Positions 1-8,336 of a stretch of 64,000 nt of DNA are shown one piece after another. The translations under genes and the position numbers were made by a program. The DNA comes from QQVM01 sp035341855 (GTDB lineage: Bacteria; Bacteroidota; Bacteroidia; AKYH767-A; 2013-40CM-41-45). Position 1 is the stretch's first letter, and the number at the start of each line of letters is the position of its first letter. The stretch is taken from assembly GCA_035341855.1 (NCBI GenBank), contig DAOQWA010000003.1, positions 1 through 64,000 of the forward strand, written 5' to 3'. The notes below the pieces were generated by a model. That model did no database searches and had not been told where the DNA came from. It saw only the letters and a program-made list of their open reading frames with translations.

Positions 1-16
1 TTATTGAATCGGGTTG

Positions 17-47
17 CAAAAGTATTGATTTAATTCATTTTTACAAA
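17..47 (-). promoter_or_regulatory. Bacteroidota-type promoter for a gene left of the window
   Basis: On the minus strand there is a -33 element TTTG (plus-strand CAAA at 44-47), a 19-base spacer and a -7 element TACTTTTG (17-24), an exact match to the TTTG / TAnnTTTG consensus. Transcription would start near position 10 and run left, so a minus-strand gene probably begins just outside the window. Nothing else is recognised in 1-169. Confidence 0.55.
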
Positions 48-169
48 GATTATAGATTGGATTATCACGTTAAATAGTACCTCGGTCTGATAGACAGATT
101 CTAGGTTAAGCCATTGATTTGTAGAACAACAAGTGAAAAAAATAAATTGACGGTGAATATTTTGAAGAA

Positions 170-694
170 CTATTTCACGGGACTCTTCACATAATCATCC
201 CAGCTTTGGGTTTTGTAGAAATCTTCTGCAAAGTAGCGAAGTATCGGCAAGAACTGTTCAGCAGTGAGATATCCCGGAACCGGGCTAATTAAATTTGATT
301 CACCATCCAGATAAACCGAAGTGGGGTATGACATCTTTCCATTCATTAAAATTGCAGCTAATTCATTCGACTTATATTCGGGCTTATATTGAAAATATTG
401 GTCCTTGAAAAAAATGCTATCCTTTGTCTCCGCATTAAATTTTACTGCATAATAATGCTCGTTGATATACGATGCAACTGCCGGATCTTCGAATGTCGTA
501 GCATCCATCCGTTTGCACCAGCCACACCAATGGGTATACATGTCAACAAATATTTTTTTTGGCTTCGCATCATTGTTGGCAACAGCTTGTTCAAAGCTTA
601 GCCAACGTATTCCTTTGGTTTCAGAATTTTCCTGTGCAGAAACGAAACCGGAAAGACTCATTGAGAGCAGAATTAAGGCGAGAGTTTTGGACAT
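170..694 (-). CDS. Secreted thioredoxin-like protein (DUF255/Thioredoxin_7 type)
   Basis: A 174-residue protein with a Sec signal peptide (about residues 1-20, cleavage after VSA) and a thioredoxin fold. The redox motif is CGWC at residues 57-60, followed by a plausible cis-Pro region (SYPTSVYL, about 122-129). The protein should be periplasmic and act on disulfides or as a reductase; the substrate is not evident. It fits the single-domain thioredoxin family common in Bacteroidota, where the W-C-x-W-C-K pattern is usual. It lies 75 bases after a MaoC gene on the same strand, perhaps co-transcribed but with no functional link visible. The start is a clear ATG directly before the signal peptide. 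Confidence 0.85.
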   Translation of the reverse strand: MSKTLALILLSMSLSGFVSAQENSETKGIRWLSFEQAVANNDAKPKKIFVDMYTHWCGWCKRMDATTFEDPAVASYINEHYYAVKFNAETKDSIFFKDQYFQYKPEYKSNELAAILMNGKMSYPTSVYLDGESNLISPVPGYLTAEQFLPILRYFAEDFYKTQSWDDYVKSPVK

Positions 695-768
695 GTATTG
701 TTGAGTTGAGAGAATGAATTATTAAGGTAATCTATTAAAATGAATTTTCCTTGAAAAATACTTACGGC

Positions 769-1203
769 CTAGTTTCGATCATTCATTTTATGCAGAACTG
801 TCATTTCAAGCTGCTGAAAATGAGCTCCATGAGAGTCTATGAATTCATATTTCCACTTTATGCTTGCTGAACCTTTCTCTGCATGCTGAGTCATCTCAGA
901 AATTGTCACTTTGCAGTGGATGCTTTGGTTTGCATAGATCGGTTTCAAAAAATTCCAATTGTGCACAGACAGACCACAAATCACGCTTGATCCGAATTTT
1001 GGGATCCAATGCTTAATATGAAAATGATGGAATGCTTGCTTCCCACTTGCTACAAGTCCTTTGAACAAGTGCTTTTTAGCTACCTCCCTGTTTGTATGGA
1101 ATTCAAGTGGATCATTGGCCAGTGCAAAGTCGATTATATCTTGCTCCGAGAAAATTACAGTGCCGAAGTCATATCCGGCTCCGGCACTGAATGTTATTGA
1201 CAT
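769..1203 (-). CDS. MaoC-like hot-dog dehydratase
   Basis: A 144-residue single hot-dog domain of the MaoC / (R)-specific enoyl-CoA hydratase family, which adds water to or removes it from acyl-CoA thioesters. The active-site pattern is DPLEFH at residues 31-36, matching the DPxxFH variant in which Asp31 and His36 would be catalytic. The Lys/Gly-rich stretch after it (about 43-55) is the usual helix covering the substrate. The length is normal for the family. It is cytoplasmic with no signal peptide. No fatty-acid or polyhydroxyalkanoate gene is adjacent, so the substrate cannot be named. The ATG start is 50 bases downstream of the POT transporter stop. Confidence 0.8.
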   Translation of the reverse strand: MSITFSAGAGYDFGTVIFSEQDIIDFALANDPLEFHTNREVAKKHLFKGLVASGKQAFHHFHIKHWIPKFGSSVICGLSVHNWNFLKPIYANQSIHCKVTISEMTQHAEKGSASIKWKYEFIDSHGAHFQQLEMTVLHKMNDRN

Positions 1204-1253
1204 AAGAATATTTTATTTTTCTATCTAAATGATCTACCAGATATCTGCACCAA

Positions 1254-2816
1254 TTAATGAACTCCGTGCATCATCTTAACCAATTTCCTGTAAATTAATA
1301 TCAGAATTGCAGCAGCCACACCACTCATGATAATAAAGATCATGAAAAATTCGTAGAGATTGGTGATCACAAATCCAAAGATTGAAGGGTAGTCAACCGG
1401 ACCTTCAGCTAATTCCGCTGCATTGGGAGGAATCAAGGCGCTTAGAGTTCCCGCAAGTTTATTGGCGGCTGCATTCGCAAGAAACCATGTCCCCATCAAC
1501 AATGAAGCAAAACGAACGGGAGCAAGTTTTGATACCATTGACAATCCGATCGGTGACAAACAAAGTTCACCCATCGTATGCAAGACATACAAACCAATTA
1601 ACCACCACATTGAAATTTTTGTCGCAGCGTCAACACCGTTAACACCGAAAGTGATCACGACATATCCTAAACAAAGTAGTATTAATCCAATTGCCATCTT
1701 GAGTGGTGAAGAAGGCTCACGTTTCTTTTTACCCAAAGCCAACCATAATGTACTGAAAAGTGGTGCCAGGAGTATGATGCCTAAAGGGTTGATAGATTGA
1801 AACCAGGATGCTGGCATTTCCCAGCCGCCTATTGATCTGTCAGTTTGTTGATCGGCAAATAATGTCAGTGAAGCACCTGCTTGCTCGAAAGCACTCCAGA
1901 AGAATATGACGAAGAAGGCAAGAATGAAAATAACCCATATTCTGTCTTTTTCATCCTTTTTCAGTGAGCCGTCTGTAATGATCAGCGCAGGCACAGCAAT
2001 AGCGGAAGCAAAAATCAGCGATCCGATTAAATCCTGGCCCATAAATTTATTAAACACATAAACCAGCGCCATGCCCATACCAAGTATCATGAAGAGCTTA
2101 TTCATGTTGGTTTTCGGAGCTTCTGCCTTATTCTTTAACTTTTCTTCAGCTGTTGTATAATGTCCCGGTGGAAGTCCGACCGGCTCACCTGTCGGTCCAA
2201 CGATATATTTGTTTTTTAACAACTCAAAAGTCACAACACTGATGATCATACCGACACCTGCAGCAAGAAATCCCCATTTGAAATCATGAATGTCACCAGT
2301 GTCACCAAGTCCACCACAAACAAGAGGAGAGAAGAAGGCACCTAAATTAATACCCATGTAAAATATTGTAAATGCACCATCAACACGTATGTCATCTTTT
2401 GTATAAAGTTGACCAACCATTGTAGAGATATTAGGTTTGAAAAAACCATTACCAATGATAAGCATAGTTAAACCTGCAAGCATCATCATATTCGATGACG
2501 CTGCTCCCAAATTACTGGCACTAAAAAACATCAGTATCTGTCCAATAGCCATCATTATCCCTCCAATAAAAATACTCCTGCGATTACCCCAATAGCGATC
2601 ACTGATATAGCCTCCGATAAGCGGTGTCAGATATACTAAACCGGTATAACTACCATAAATATTCGATGCATCCTTACCACTGTAAAGCATGGCTTTGGTA
2701 AGGAATAATACGAAGATGGCTCGCATTCCGTAATAACTGAAGCGTTCCCACATCTCTGTGACAAACAGAACATATAGCCCTTTAGGATGGCCGGTCTTTA
2801 CTGCTGGTGTATTCAT
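1254..2816 (-). CDS. POT-family proton-dependent oligopeptide transporter
   Basis: A 520-residue inner-membrane major-facilitator protein of the POT/PTR2 family, which imports di- and tripeptides with protons. The diagnostic ExxERFxYY motif is present at residues 21-29 (Glu21, Glu24, Arg25, Tyr28, Tyr29). The second family signature, with Gly-Gly-Tyr-Ile-Ser-Asp-Arg, follows in the TM2-TM3 loop (about 68-75). The rest is a dense series of hydrophobic helices, about 12-14, with a longer hydrophilic loop near residue 220, as in DtpT-type members. The length is typical. It is transcribed divergently from the YwqK-like gene across 155 bases. Substrate preference cannot be read from the sequence. 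Confidence 0.9.
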   Translation of the reverse strand: MNTPAVKTGHPKGLYVLFVTEMWERFSYYGMRAIFVLFLTKAMLYSGKDASNIYGSYTGLVYLTPLIGGYISDRYWGNRRSIFIGGIMMAIGQILMFFSASNLGAASSNMMMLAGLTMLIIGNGFFKPNISTMVGQLYTKDDIRVDGAFTIFYMGINLGAFFSPLVCGGLGDTGDIHDFKWGFLAAGVGMIISVVTFELLKNKYIVGPTGEPVGLPPGHYTTAEEKLKNKAEAPKTNMNKLFMILGMGMALVYVFNKFMGQDLIGSLIFASAIAVPALIITDGSLKKDEKDRIWVIFILAFFVIFFWSAFEQAGASLTLFADQQTDRSIGGWEMPASWFQSINPLGIILLAPLFSTLWLALGKKKREPSSPLKMAIGLILLCLGYVVITFGVNGVDAATKISMWWLIGLYVLHTMGELCLSPIGLSMVSKLAPVRFASLLMGTWFLANAAANKLAGTLSALIPPNAAELAEGPVDYPSIFGFVITNLYEFFMIFIIMSGVAAAILILIYRKLVKMMHGVH

Positions 2817-2958
2817 AGAGTTTGATTTTTTGCAGCACGCAATGTAATAAAATTTTTATCCCTTAAATGATGGTAAAAAAAGCAGCCCGAGGCCTTTGAA
2901 AAACAATGAATTGATGTGATTTTCGTTCTTTTATATGAGAAAGATGGATTCTCAAGAC

Positions 2959-2966
2959 TATATTTG
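2959..2966 (+). promoter_or_regulatory. -7 promoter element, possible leaderless start
   Basis: TATATTTG is a perfect TAnnTTTG box. The ATG of the YwqK-like gene follows after only five bases, so transcription would start at or next to the start codon. No good TTTG lies 17-23 bases upstream. Confidence 0.45.
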
Positions 2967-2971
2967 CATCA

Positions 2972-3700
2972 ATGAAAACAAAATACGCTCCGGTTCTTGT
3001 CATGCTGCTTTCTTTCATTTCATTGACGATCTCAGCACAGACATATCAGGTATTCAAAGGCGATACCATTAATCGCCTTGATAAGAATAAGGCCAAGCAG
3101 GGAGAATGGCGTAAGTATTTTAAGACCGACACATTGTTTTCTCAAGGTAACTATGAAAATGATATACCGGTAGGTACATTTCATTCTTACCATAAAAACG
3201 GAAAGGTTCAGGCTGAGCTGATATATCGTGGAAAGACAAAAGTTTGTGATGCAAAAATTTTCTCTGAAGAAGGTACTCTTATTGCCGTCGGCAAATATGT
3301 GAATCAGCAGAAAGATAGCGTCTGGACCTACTATGACGAAAAGGGTGTACTTACTGCGAAGGATAATTTTGTCAAAGGGAAAAAAGATGGAGTAGCAACT
3401 GTCTACTATCCCAATGGGAAAGTTGCCCGTTCTGTTACTTATAAAAATGATGTCATATCCGGACCATTCGATGAGTTTTTTGAGTCCGGATCAAAGAAGG
3501 TTCAGGCAACGATGAAAAATGGTGAATTTGTCGGTCAAGCATTGGTATTTCATCCCAATGGCAATATTTGGCAAAAAGGCCAGTACCAAAATGGTTTGAA
3601 ACATGGTATTTGGATTATTTTGAAGGAAAACGGTGACATTGAAAAAGAAGAACAATATTCTAAAGGCAAATTACTGAATCCCAGTCCGGAAGGGGATTAA
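2972..3700 (+). CDS. Secreted YwqK-like MORN-variant repeat protein
   Basis: A 242-residue protein with a signal peptide (about 1-22, cleavage after ISA) followed by seven or so repeats of the MORN-variant type, each with a core like Y-x-N-G or Y-x-x-G-K followed by G-x-W or G-x-x-x-Y. Database annotation often calls these YwqK family antitoxins. In Bacteroidota they are mostly secreted or lipid-linked repeat proteins of unknown role, and no toxin is adjacent, so I would not infer a toxin-antitoxin pair. A TATATTTG promoter element ends five bases before the ATG. The gene is followed after about 100 bases by mnmA, which has its own promoter box. Confidence 0.8.
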   Translation: MKTKYAPVLVMLLSFISLTISAQTYQVFKGDTINRLDKNKAKQGEWRKYFKTDTLFSQGNYENDIPVGTFHSYHKNGKVQAELIYRGKTKVCDAKIFSEEGTLIAVGKYVNQQKDSVWTYYDEKGVLTAKDNFVKGKKDGVATVYYPNGKVARSVTYKNDVISGPFDEFFESGSKKVQATMKNGEFVGQALVFHPNGNIWQKGQYQNGLKHGIWIILKENGDIEKEEQYSKGKLLNPSPEGD

Positions 3701-3727
3701 TGGTTTTTTTCAGCCACATTTTAGTGG

Positions 3728-3735
3728 TATCTTTG
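3728..3735 (+). promoter_or_regulatory. -7 promoter element of mnmA
   Basis: TATCTTTG is a perfect TAnnTTTG element, with TTTT rather than TTTG about 19 bases upstream. It puts the transcription start near 3741, which supports the ATG at 3799 as the mnmA start rather than the earlier in-frame ATG at 3700. Confidence 0.5.
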
Positions 3736-3798
3736 TCGCAATATTTATTAAGGATTGGGGGACGCCGTGGCGAATCTTGGTCAATTTTCAAAAATCAA

Positions 3799-4920
3799 AT
3801 GAGCAAAAAAGGCAGGGTCTTAATGGCCATGAGTGGAGGTATTGATAGTTCTGTAGCTGCTGTATTATTGCATGAGCAAGGCTATGAAGTTGTCGGTATG
3901 ACCATGAAAACCTGGGATTATGCTTCTGCAGGCGGGTCAAAAAAAGAAACCGGATGCTGCTCTCTTGATTCGATAAATGATGCAAGAGGAATAGCTGTAG
4001 AAAAAGGTTTTCCTCATTACATTATTGATATCCGCGAAGAATTCGGCAATCACGTTATTAATGATTTTGTGGATGAATATCTTGCCGGACGTACACCTAA
4101 TCCTTGTGTGAAATGCAATACGCACATTAAATGGGAGGCGCTTTTGAAGCGTGCTGATATGCTGGATTGCGAATTCATTGCAACCGGTCATTATGCTAAT
4201 GTGAGAGAGGAAAATGGACGTTTTGTTGTAAGTAAGGGAAAAGATGAGTGGAAAGACCAAAGCTATGTTCTTTGGGGAGTCACGCAGGAGTGTTTATCAA
4301 GAACAATGTTTCCTGTAGGTAATTATCATAAAGCCGAGATCAGGCAAATGGCTGTCGATATGGGTTTTCATGAACTTGCTCAAAAAAACGAGTCTTATGA
4401 GATCTGCTTTATCCCTGATAACGATTATAGATCTTTCCTGAAAAGAAGGGTTGATGGCATCGAGGAAAAGCTCGATGGAGGTCAATTTATTAGTGTTGAT
4501 GGTAAAGTTTTGGGTAGACACCGTGGATACCCTTTTTACACGATAGGGCAAAGAAAAGGCCTTGAAATTGCTGTAGGTGATCCATTATATGTCATTGATA
4601 TACAGCCAGATAAAAACATTGTAGTCTTAGGTTCCTTTGATGATCTTAAAAGGCAAGAAATGTGGGTAAAAAGTACAAACTTTATCAAATTACCGGCGTT
4701 AGACAAAACGATTGAAGCCCTTACCCGGATCCGTTACAAAGATCCCGGAACCTTTAGCACCCTAGAACAGATTGGGGATCATGTAAAGGTTTCGTTTCAC
4801 AAGCCGGTGAGTGCTGTTGCACCCGGACAAAGTGCCGTCTTTTATGATGGCAATGATGTGATAGGTGGTGGTTTCATCGCAAAGCATGCGCCTCATGAAA
4901 TTAACACTCTTGTTTCTTAA
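3799..4920 (+). CDS. mnmA: tRNA-specific 2-thiouridylase
   Basis: MnmA (373 residues from this start) transfers sulfur to U34 of Lys, Glu and Gln tRNAs with ATP. The PP-loop motif SGGIDSS is at residues 12-18. The two catalytic cysteines are Cys103 (in NPCVKCN) and Cys203 (in EICFIPD), matching the Cys102/Cys199 pair of the E. coli enzyme. The open frame extends upstream to 3700, but those 33 residues have no homology to MnmA and lie upstream of or across the promoter box at 3728-3735, so ATG 3799 is preferred. The end of the gene overlaps the following lipoprotein gene by 26 bases, which suggests translational coupling. Confidence 0.95.
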   Translation: MSKKGRVLMAMSGGIDSSVAAVLLHEQGYEVVGMTMKTWDYASAGGSKKETGCCSLDSINDARGIAVEKGFPHYIIDIREEFGNHVINDFVDEYLAGRTPNPCVKCNTHIKWEALLKRADMLDCEFIATGHYANVREENGRFVVSKGKDEWKDQSYVLWGVTQECLSRTMFPVGNYHKAEIRQMAVDMGFHELAQKNESYEICFIPDNDYRSFLKRRVDGIEEKLDGGQFISVDGKVLGRHRGYPFYTIGQRKGLEIAVGDPLYVIDIQPDKNIVVLGSFDDLKRQEMWVKSTNFIKLPALDKTIEALTRIRYKDPGTFSTLEQIGDHVKVSFHKPVSAVAPGQSAVFYDGNDVIGGGFIAKHAPHEINTLVS

Positions 4921-5593
4921 GCGATATTTAATTTTCCTCGTCCTGCTAGCAGGCATATTTTCCTGCAAAAAAGAAACAATCATTCCTTCATCTCCTTCAT
5001 TCAATTATTTTCCGGTTGAAATAGGAAGGTGGGTAGAGTATGATGTTGACTCAATTTTTCATGGGGAGAATGATGATAATAACGACGATTCAGTTTATAC
5101 TTTTCATTTCCAGATTCGGGAAGAGATCGATAGCAGCTTCATCAACGGACAAGGTCAGGAAACACAGATAGTAAAGCGTTACAAACGCAATTCTTCAATG
5201 GAGGATTGGAGTCTTACCAACGTATGGACTCAAACTCTTACACTAACCGGTGCTTACCGCATTGAAGATAATGTTGCATATCACAAATTAGCTTTCCCGA
5301 TCAATTCAGGTATTAACTGGAATGGGAATGATGCAAATACTCTTGAAGAGGAAACATATAGTTATGAAGAATTTCATGTCCCGACGACAATAGGAGGAGT
5401 AACATTTGACTCAACATTAACTGTCGTTCAAATCGAGGAAGAGAATTTTATTGAACGTATTTACGGAAAGGAAAAGTATGCTACAGGTGTTGGGATGATA
5501 TTCAAACAGCGGGATAACCTTGGGAAAAGAAACGGAATAGTTGTGAAAGGCCTGGAATACAAGATGACGTTGAGAGATTTTGGTCCACGTTAG
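4895..5593 (+). CDS. Lipoprotein of unknown function, coupled to mnmA
   Basis: A 232-residue predicted lipoprotein: a basic and hydrophobic N-terminus leads to FSC with the lipidated Cys at residue 24, followed by Lys-Lys, the usual Bacteroidota form. The mature part starts with a segment reading FNYFPVEIGRWVEYDVDS, typical of Bacteroidota lipoproteins with an all-beta fold. I do not recognise a named family. Three in-frame ATG codons exist (4865, 4886, 4895); I chose the last because it gives a compact signal peptide. It overlaps mnmA by 26 bases and ends just before a strong bidirectional terminator. Probable location: periplasm-facing or outer membrane. Confidence 0.75.
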   Translation: MKLTLLFLKRYLIFLVLLAGIFSCKKETIIPSSPSFNYFPVEIGRWVEYDVDSIFHGENDDNNDDSVYTFHFQIREEIDSSFINGQGQETQIVKRYKRNSSMEDWSLTNVWTQTLTLTGAYRIEDNVAYHKLAFPINSGINWNGNDANTLEEETYSYEEFHVPTTIGGVTFDSTLTVVQIEEENFIERIYGKEKYATGVGMIFKQRDNLGKRNGIVVKGLEYKMTLRDFGPR

Positions 5594-5620
5594 AATCAGG
5601 AGAATGGACATTGATAAATA

Positions 5621-5648
5621 AAAAAGACCTGAGTTTACAGGTCTTTTT
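5621..5648. terminator. Bidirectional Rho-independent terminator
   Basis: An 11-base-pair stem (AAAAAGACCTG / CAGGTCTTTTT) with a six-base loop lies between two convergent genes. A-tract and T-tract on either side let it serve both the lipoprotein gene (plus) and the GAPDH gene (minus). Confidence 0.9.
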
Positions 5649-5686
5649 TATTTCATGCGATTAGAAATTCAAATTGATGCTTGATC

Positions 5687-7174
5687 TTAATAGTAGATCA
5701 ATCGTATCACATCGGCAAGGTATTTAGCATAACGAACTACCTGCCGGCTATAACCATATTCGTTGTCGTACCATACATAAAGTACCATACTTTTATTGTC
5801 TTTGGAGACAATAGTAGCCGGGCTGTCAACGATGCTGGCGCAAGAATTTCCAACCAGATCGGTAGAAACAAGTTCGTTAGATACAGAATACTGGATCTGT
5901 TCGACCAGTTTTCCATGAAGGGCTGCATTTCTTAATATTTCATTGACTGCATCCTTAGATGTCTCTTTCTTTACTGTTAAATTTAAAATTGCCAGAGATA
6001 CATCAGGAGTAGGGACACGAACAGCATTACCTGTAAGTTTACCGGCTAATGGCGGTAATACCTTGGCAACCGCTTTATCAGCTCCTGTTTCAGTGATCAC
6101 CATATTTAAAGCTGCAGACCGTCCACGACGATATTTAGCATGGTAATTATCCAATAAATTTTGATCATTAGTGTACGAGTGAATCGTTTCGATATGTCCA
6201 CGCTCAATTCCAAGTGAGCCTTCGATAACTGCGAGTACAGGAACTATTGCATTTGTCGTGCATGAAGCGGCAGAAAATACTGTTTCCTTTTTATGGTCAA
6301 AGGCACCTTCATTTACTCCATATACTACGTTAGGAACATCGCCTTTACCGGGTGCGGTGAGTAATACTTTGGATGCTCCTTTTGACTTAAGATGCTGGCT
6401 GAGGCCTTCACGGTCTCTGACAATACCTGTGTTGTCGATGATGAGTGCGTCGTGAATACCGAAAGCATTGTAGTCAATTTTAGCCGGGTCGTTAGCTGCA
6501 ATCATGTGAACTGTATGTCCATTAACGATCAGTGCTTTGTTTTCAAAATCTTCTATGACTGTTCCGGGAAATGCTCCATGGACAGAATCATTACGGAGAA
6601 GATCAGCACGTTTTGTAATGTCTGAATCACTGTTATTGCGTGTAACGATTGCACGAAGTCGTAATTGTTCACCTTTACCTGCTTGTGAAATAAGTTCTCT
6701 CATGAGTAAACGGCCAATTCGACCGAAACCATAGAGAACTACGTCACGTGGGATCATTACTCTTTTTTCTTCACCGATGAAGTCTTTCAATTTATCAATG
6801 ACAAAGTCTTCGGCAGTCTTATAGTTTTTTCTCTCTGCGATCCATTCAGCATTCAATCTTCCAACATCTATGCGGCTGGGGGCGAGCTTAAGTTTTAGCA
6901 TCTCTTTAGCCAGCATGAGTGTGTCCATCACATTGATAGGCTTCTTAACTATTTGCTTGGCATAATTATGCAGATGCAGGATCTCACTTGCGCTTCGATC
7001 CACTAATTGATTTCGAAAAAGTACTAACTCTACTGATTTGTCAAAAAACAGAGAGCCTGTTAAGTGAATTAAAGCTATTGCTGCTTTTTCCAACTGAATC
7101 CAGTCACTCAGTTCTGCTTCGTACTTGTCTTTGAAATTTACCTTTGGGTCACTTTGGAGATTGTCGAGTGCCAT
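5687..7174 (-). CDS. gap: Long-form glyceraldehyde-3-phosphate dehydrogenase
   Basis: A 495-residue enzyme: a GAPDH core preceded by about 140 residues, an extended form seen in Bacteroidota. It catalyses NAD(P)-dependent oxidation and phosphorylation of glyceraldehyde 3-phosphate or the reverse reaction. The Rossmann motif GFGRIGR is at 149-155, the catalytic Cys305 in SAASCTTN, and the catalytic His332 in HSYTNDQ. The acidic residue that binds the NAD ribose at the end of the second strand (usually Asp in IND) appears as Asn (TRNN, 178-181), which hints at tolerance for NADP; this is inference. The N-terminal extension is helical and of unknown role. It lies downstream of rpoD, separated by a terminator. 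Confidence 0.9.
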   Translation of the reverse strand: MALDNLQSDPKVNFKDKYEAELSDWIQLEKAAIALIHLTGSLFFDKSVELVLFRNQLVDRSASEILHLHNYAKQIVKKPINVMDTLMLAKEMLKLKLAPSRIDVGRLNAEWIAERKNYKTAEDFVIDKLKDFIGEEKRVMIPRDVVLYGFGRIGRLLMRELISQAGKGEQLRLRAIVTRNNSDSDITKRADLLRNDSVHGAFPGTVIEDFENKALIVNGHTVHMIAANDPAKIDYNAFGIHDALIIDNTGIVRDREGLSQHLKSKGASKVLLTAPGKGDVPNVVYGVNEGAFDHKKETVFSAASCTTNAIVPVLAVIEGSLGIERGHIETIHSYTNDQNLLDNYHAKYRRGRSAALNMVITETGADKAVAKVLPPLAGKLTGNAVRVPTPDVSLAILNLTVKKETSKDAVNEILRNAALHGKLVEQIQYSVSNELVSTDLVGNSCASIVDSPATIVSKDNKSMVLYVWYDNEYGYSRQVVRYAKYLADVIRLIYY

Positions 7175-7210
7175 GTTTTTTGTGTGTTTCTGTGTGGTTT
7201 ATTACATTAA

Positions 7211-7245
7211 AAAAGATCAGCTTCCATGAAACATGAAAGCTGATC
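7211..7245 (-). terminator. Terminator after rpoD
   Basis: Inverted repeat 7215-7228 / 7232-7245 (14 positions, one mismatch, three-base loop) followed on the minus strand by a short T run. It sits 34 bases past the rpoD stop and separates rpoD from the GAPDH gene. Confidence 0.8.
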
Positions 7246-7278
7246 AAATTGAAATTCATTAAGACATTTAAATAGATT

Positions 7279-8142
7279 TTATCCGAGGTACGCTTTCAAC
7301 AAACGACTTCTTGATTTGTGACGCAGTCGTCTGATAGCTTTTTCTTTAATCTGACGTACTCGTTCACGTGTAAGGTCAAATTTGGCACCGATTTCTTCAA
7401 GAGTCAAACCGTGCTGCATGCCTATTCCGAAGAATAATTTAATGACTTCACGTTCTCTTTCAGTAAGTGTGCTCAGTGACCGCTCAATTTCTTTTTGAAG
7501 CGACTCATTCATCAGTAAATTATCTGCCCGGGGAGAATCATGATTCTCAAGAACGTCGATAAGGCTATTGTCTTCTCCCTGAACAAAAGGAGCATCCATA
7601 GAGACGTGCTTACCGCTTACTCGCATTGTGTCTGCGATCTTTTCTGTAGGGATGTCAAGAATTTTAGCCAGCTCGTCCGGAGATGGTTCGCGTTCAAATT
7701 CCTGTTCGAGCTTCGAATACGCCTTTGAAATTTTATTTAAAGAGCCTACCTGATTGAGTGGAAGACGCACAATTCGACTCTGTTCAGCTAAGGCCTGAAG
7801 GATACTTTGACGAATCCACCAAACTGCATAAGAGATAAATTTAAATCCACGTGTCTCATCAAAACGCTTCGCAGCCTTAATCAATCCGAGGTTTCCTTCG
7901 TTGATAAGATCCGGTAAACTAAGCCCTTGATTTTGATATTGCTTTGCAACAGAAACAACAAATCGCAAATTTGCTTTTGTTAATCTGTCAAGTGCATTCT
8001 GATCACCTTCTTTGATCTTCCGCGCCAGACGAACTTCTTCTTCTGCAGTGATTAATTCTTCGCGACCAATTTCCTGAAGATACTTCTCCAAAGACTGGCT
8101 TTCGCGGTTAGTAATGGATTTGGTTATTTTTAGCTGACGCAT
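7279..8142 (-). CDS. rpoD: RNA polymerase primary sigma factor
   Basis: A 287-residue sigma-70, the short primary form used by Bacteroidota, lacking the large region 1.1 and non-conserved region. It begins with the region 1.2 pattern SLEKYLQEIG, has region 2 (about 50-120, including KFISYAVWWIRQSI), region 3 (about 125-205) and region 4 with a helix-turn-helix (about 220-280, including LTLEEIGAKFDLTRERVRQI). It directs transcription from the TTTG / TAnnTTTG promoters found repeatedly in this window. Its own gene has one of the best matches to that consensus (8213-8244), so it may be self-transcribed. The ATG start is unambiguous. Confidence 0.96.
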   Translation of the reverse strand: MRQLKITKSITNRESQSLEKYLQEIGREELITAEEEVRLARKIKEGDQNALDRLTKANLRFVVSVAKQYQNQGLSLPDLINEGNLGLIKAAKRFDETRGFKFISYAVWWIRQSILQALAEQSRIVRLPLNQVGSLNKISKAYSKLEQEFEREPSPDELAKILDIPTEKIADTMRVSGKHVSMDAPFVQGEDNSLIDVLENHDSPRADNLLMNESLQKEIERSLSTLTEREREVIKLFFGIGMQHGLTLEEIGAKFDLTRERVRQIKEKAIRRLRHKSRSRLLKAYLG

Positions 8143-8212
8143 ATGGGTTTTGCTGTATTTAGCATTGAAAAAAGAACAAAATTAAAGGAAAATTGTTTTT
8201 CCCGGAATCTAG

Positions 8213-8244
8213 CAAAGATACCAAATCCGATAAGGCGAAGCAAA
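8213..8244 (-). promoter_or_regulatory. rpoD promoter
   Basis: Minus-strand TTTG (plus CAAA at 8241-8244), a 20-base spacer and TATCTTTG (8213-8220): an exact match to the Bacteroidota consensus. The start of transcription would be near 8206, giving a leader of about 65 bases. Confidence 0.75.
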
Positions 8245-8285
8245 TTTTTCTATGGTCGAATTCCACATTCCCCGTCATTGTTGAT

Positions 8286-8319
8286 AAAAAAAAGGAGTTC
8301 AAAAGAACTCCTTTTTTTT
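8286..8319. terminator. Terminator downstream of the HtrA protease gene
   Basis: A perfect 15-base-pair stem (8286-8300 / 8305-8319) with an AAAA loop. The stem includes eight A on one side and eight T on the other, so it can work in both directions. Its main client is the minus-strand protease gene that ends 17 bases away. Confidence 0.93.
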
Positions 8320-8336
8320 CAAAAAAACAGACGAAT

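Noticed and set aside
2972..3700. YwqK family label suggesting a toxin-antitoxin system
   Set aside because: The protein has a signal peptide and no toxin gene is adjacent; the repeats are MORN-like and occur widely in Bacteroidota envelope proteins.
3700..3798. Upstream 33-residue extension of MnmA
   Set aside because: It crosses a promoter box and has no similarity to the MnmA N-terminus; ATG 3799 gives the normal protein.
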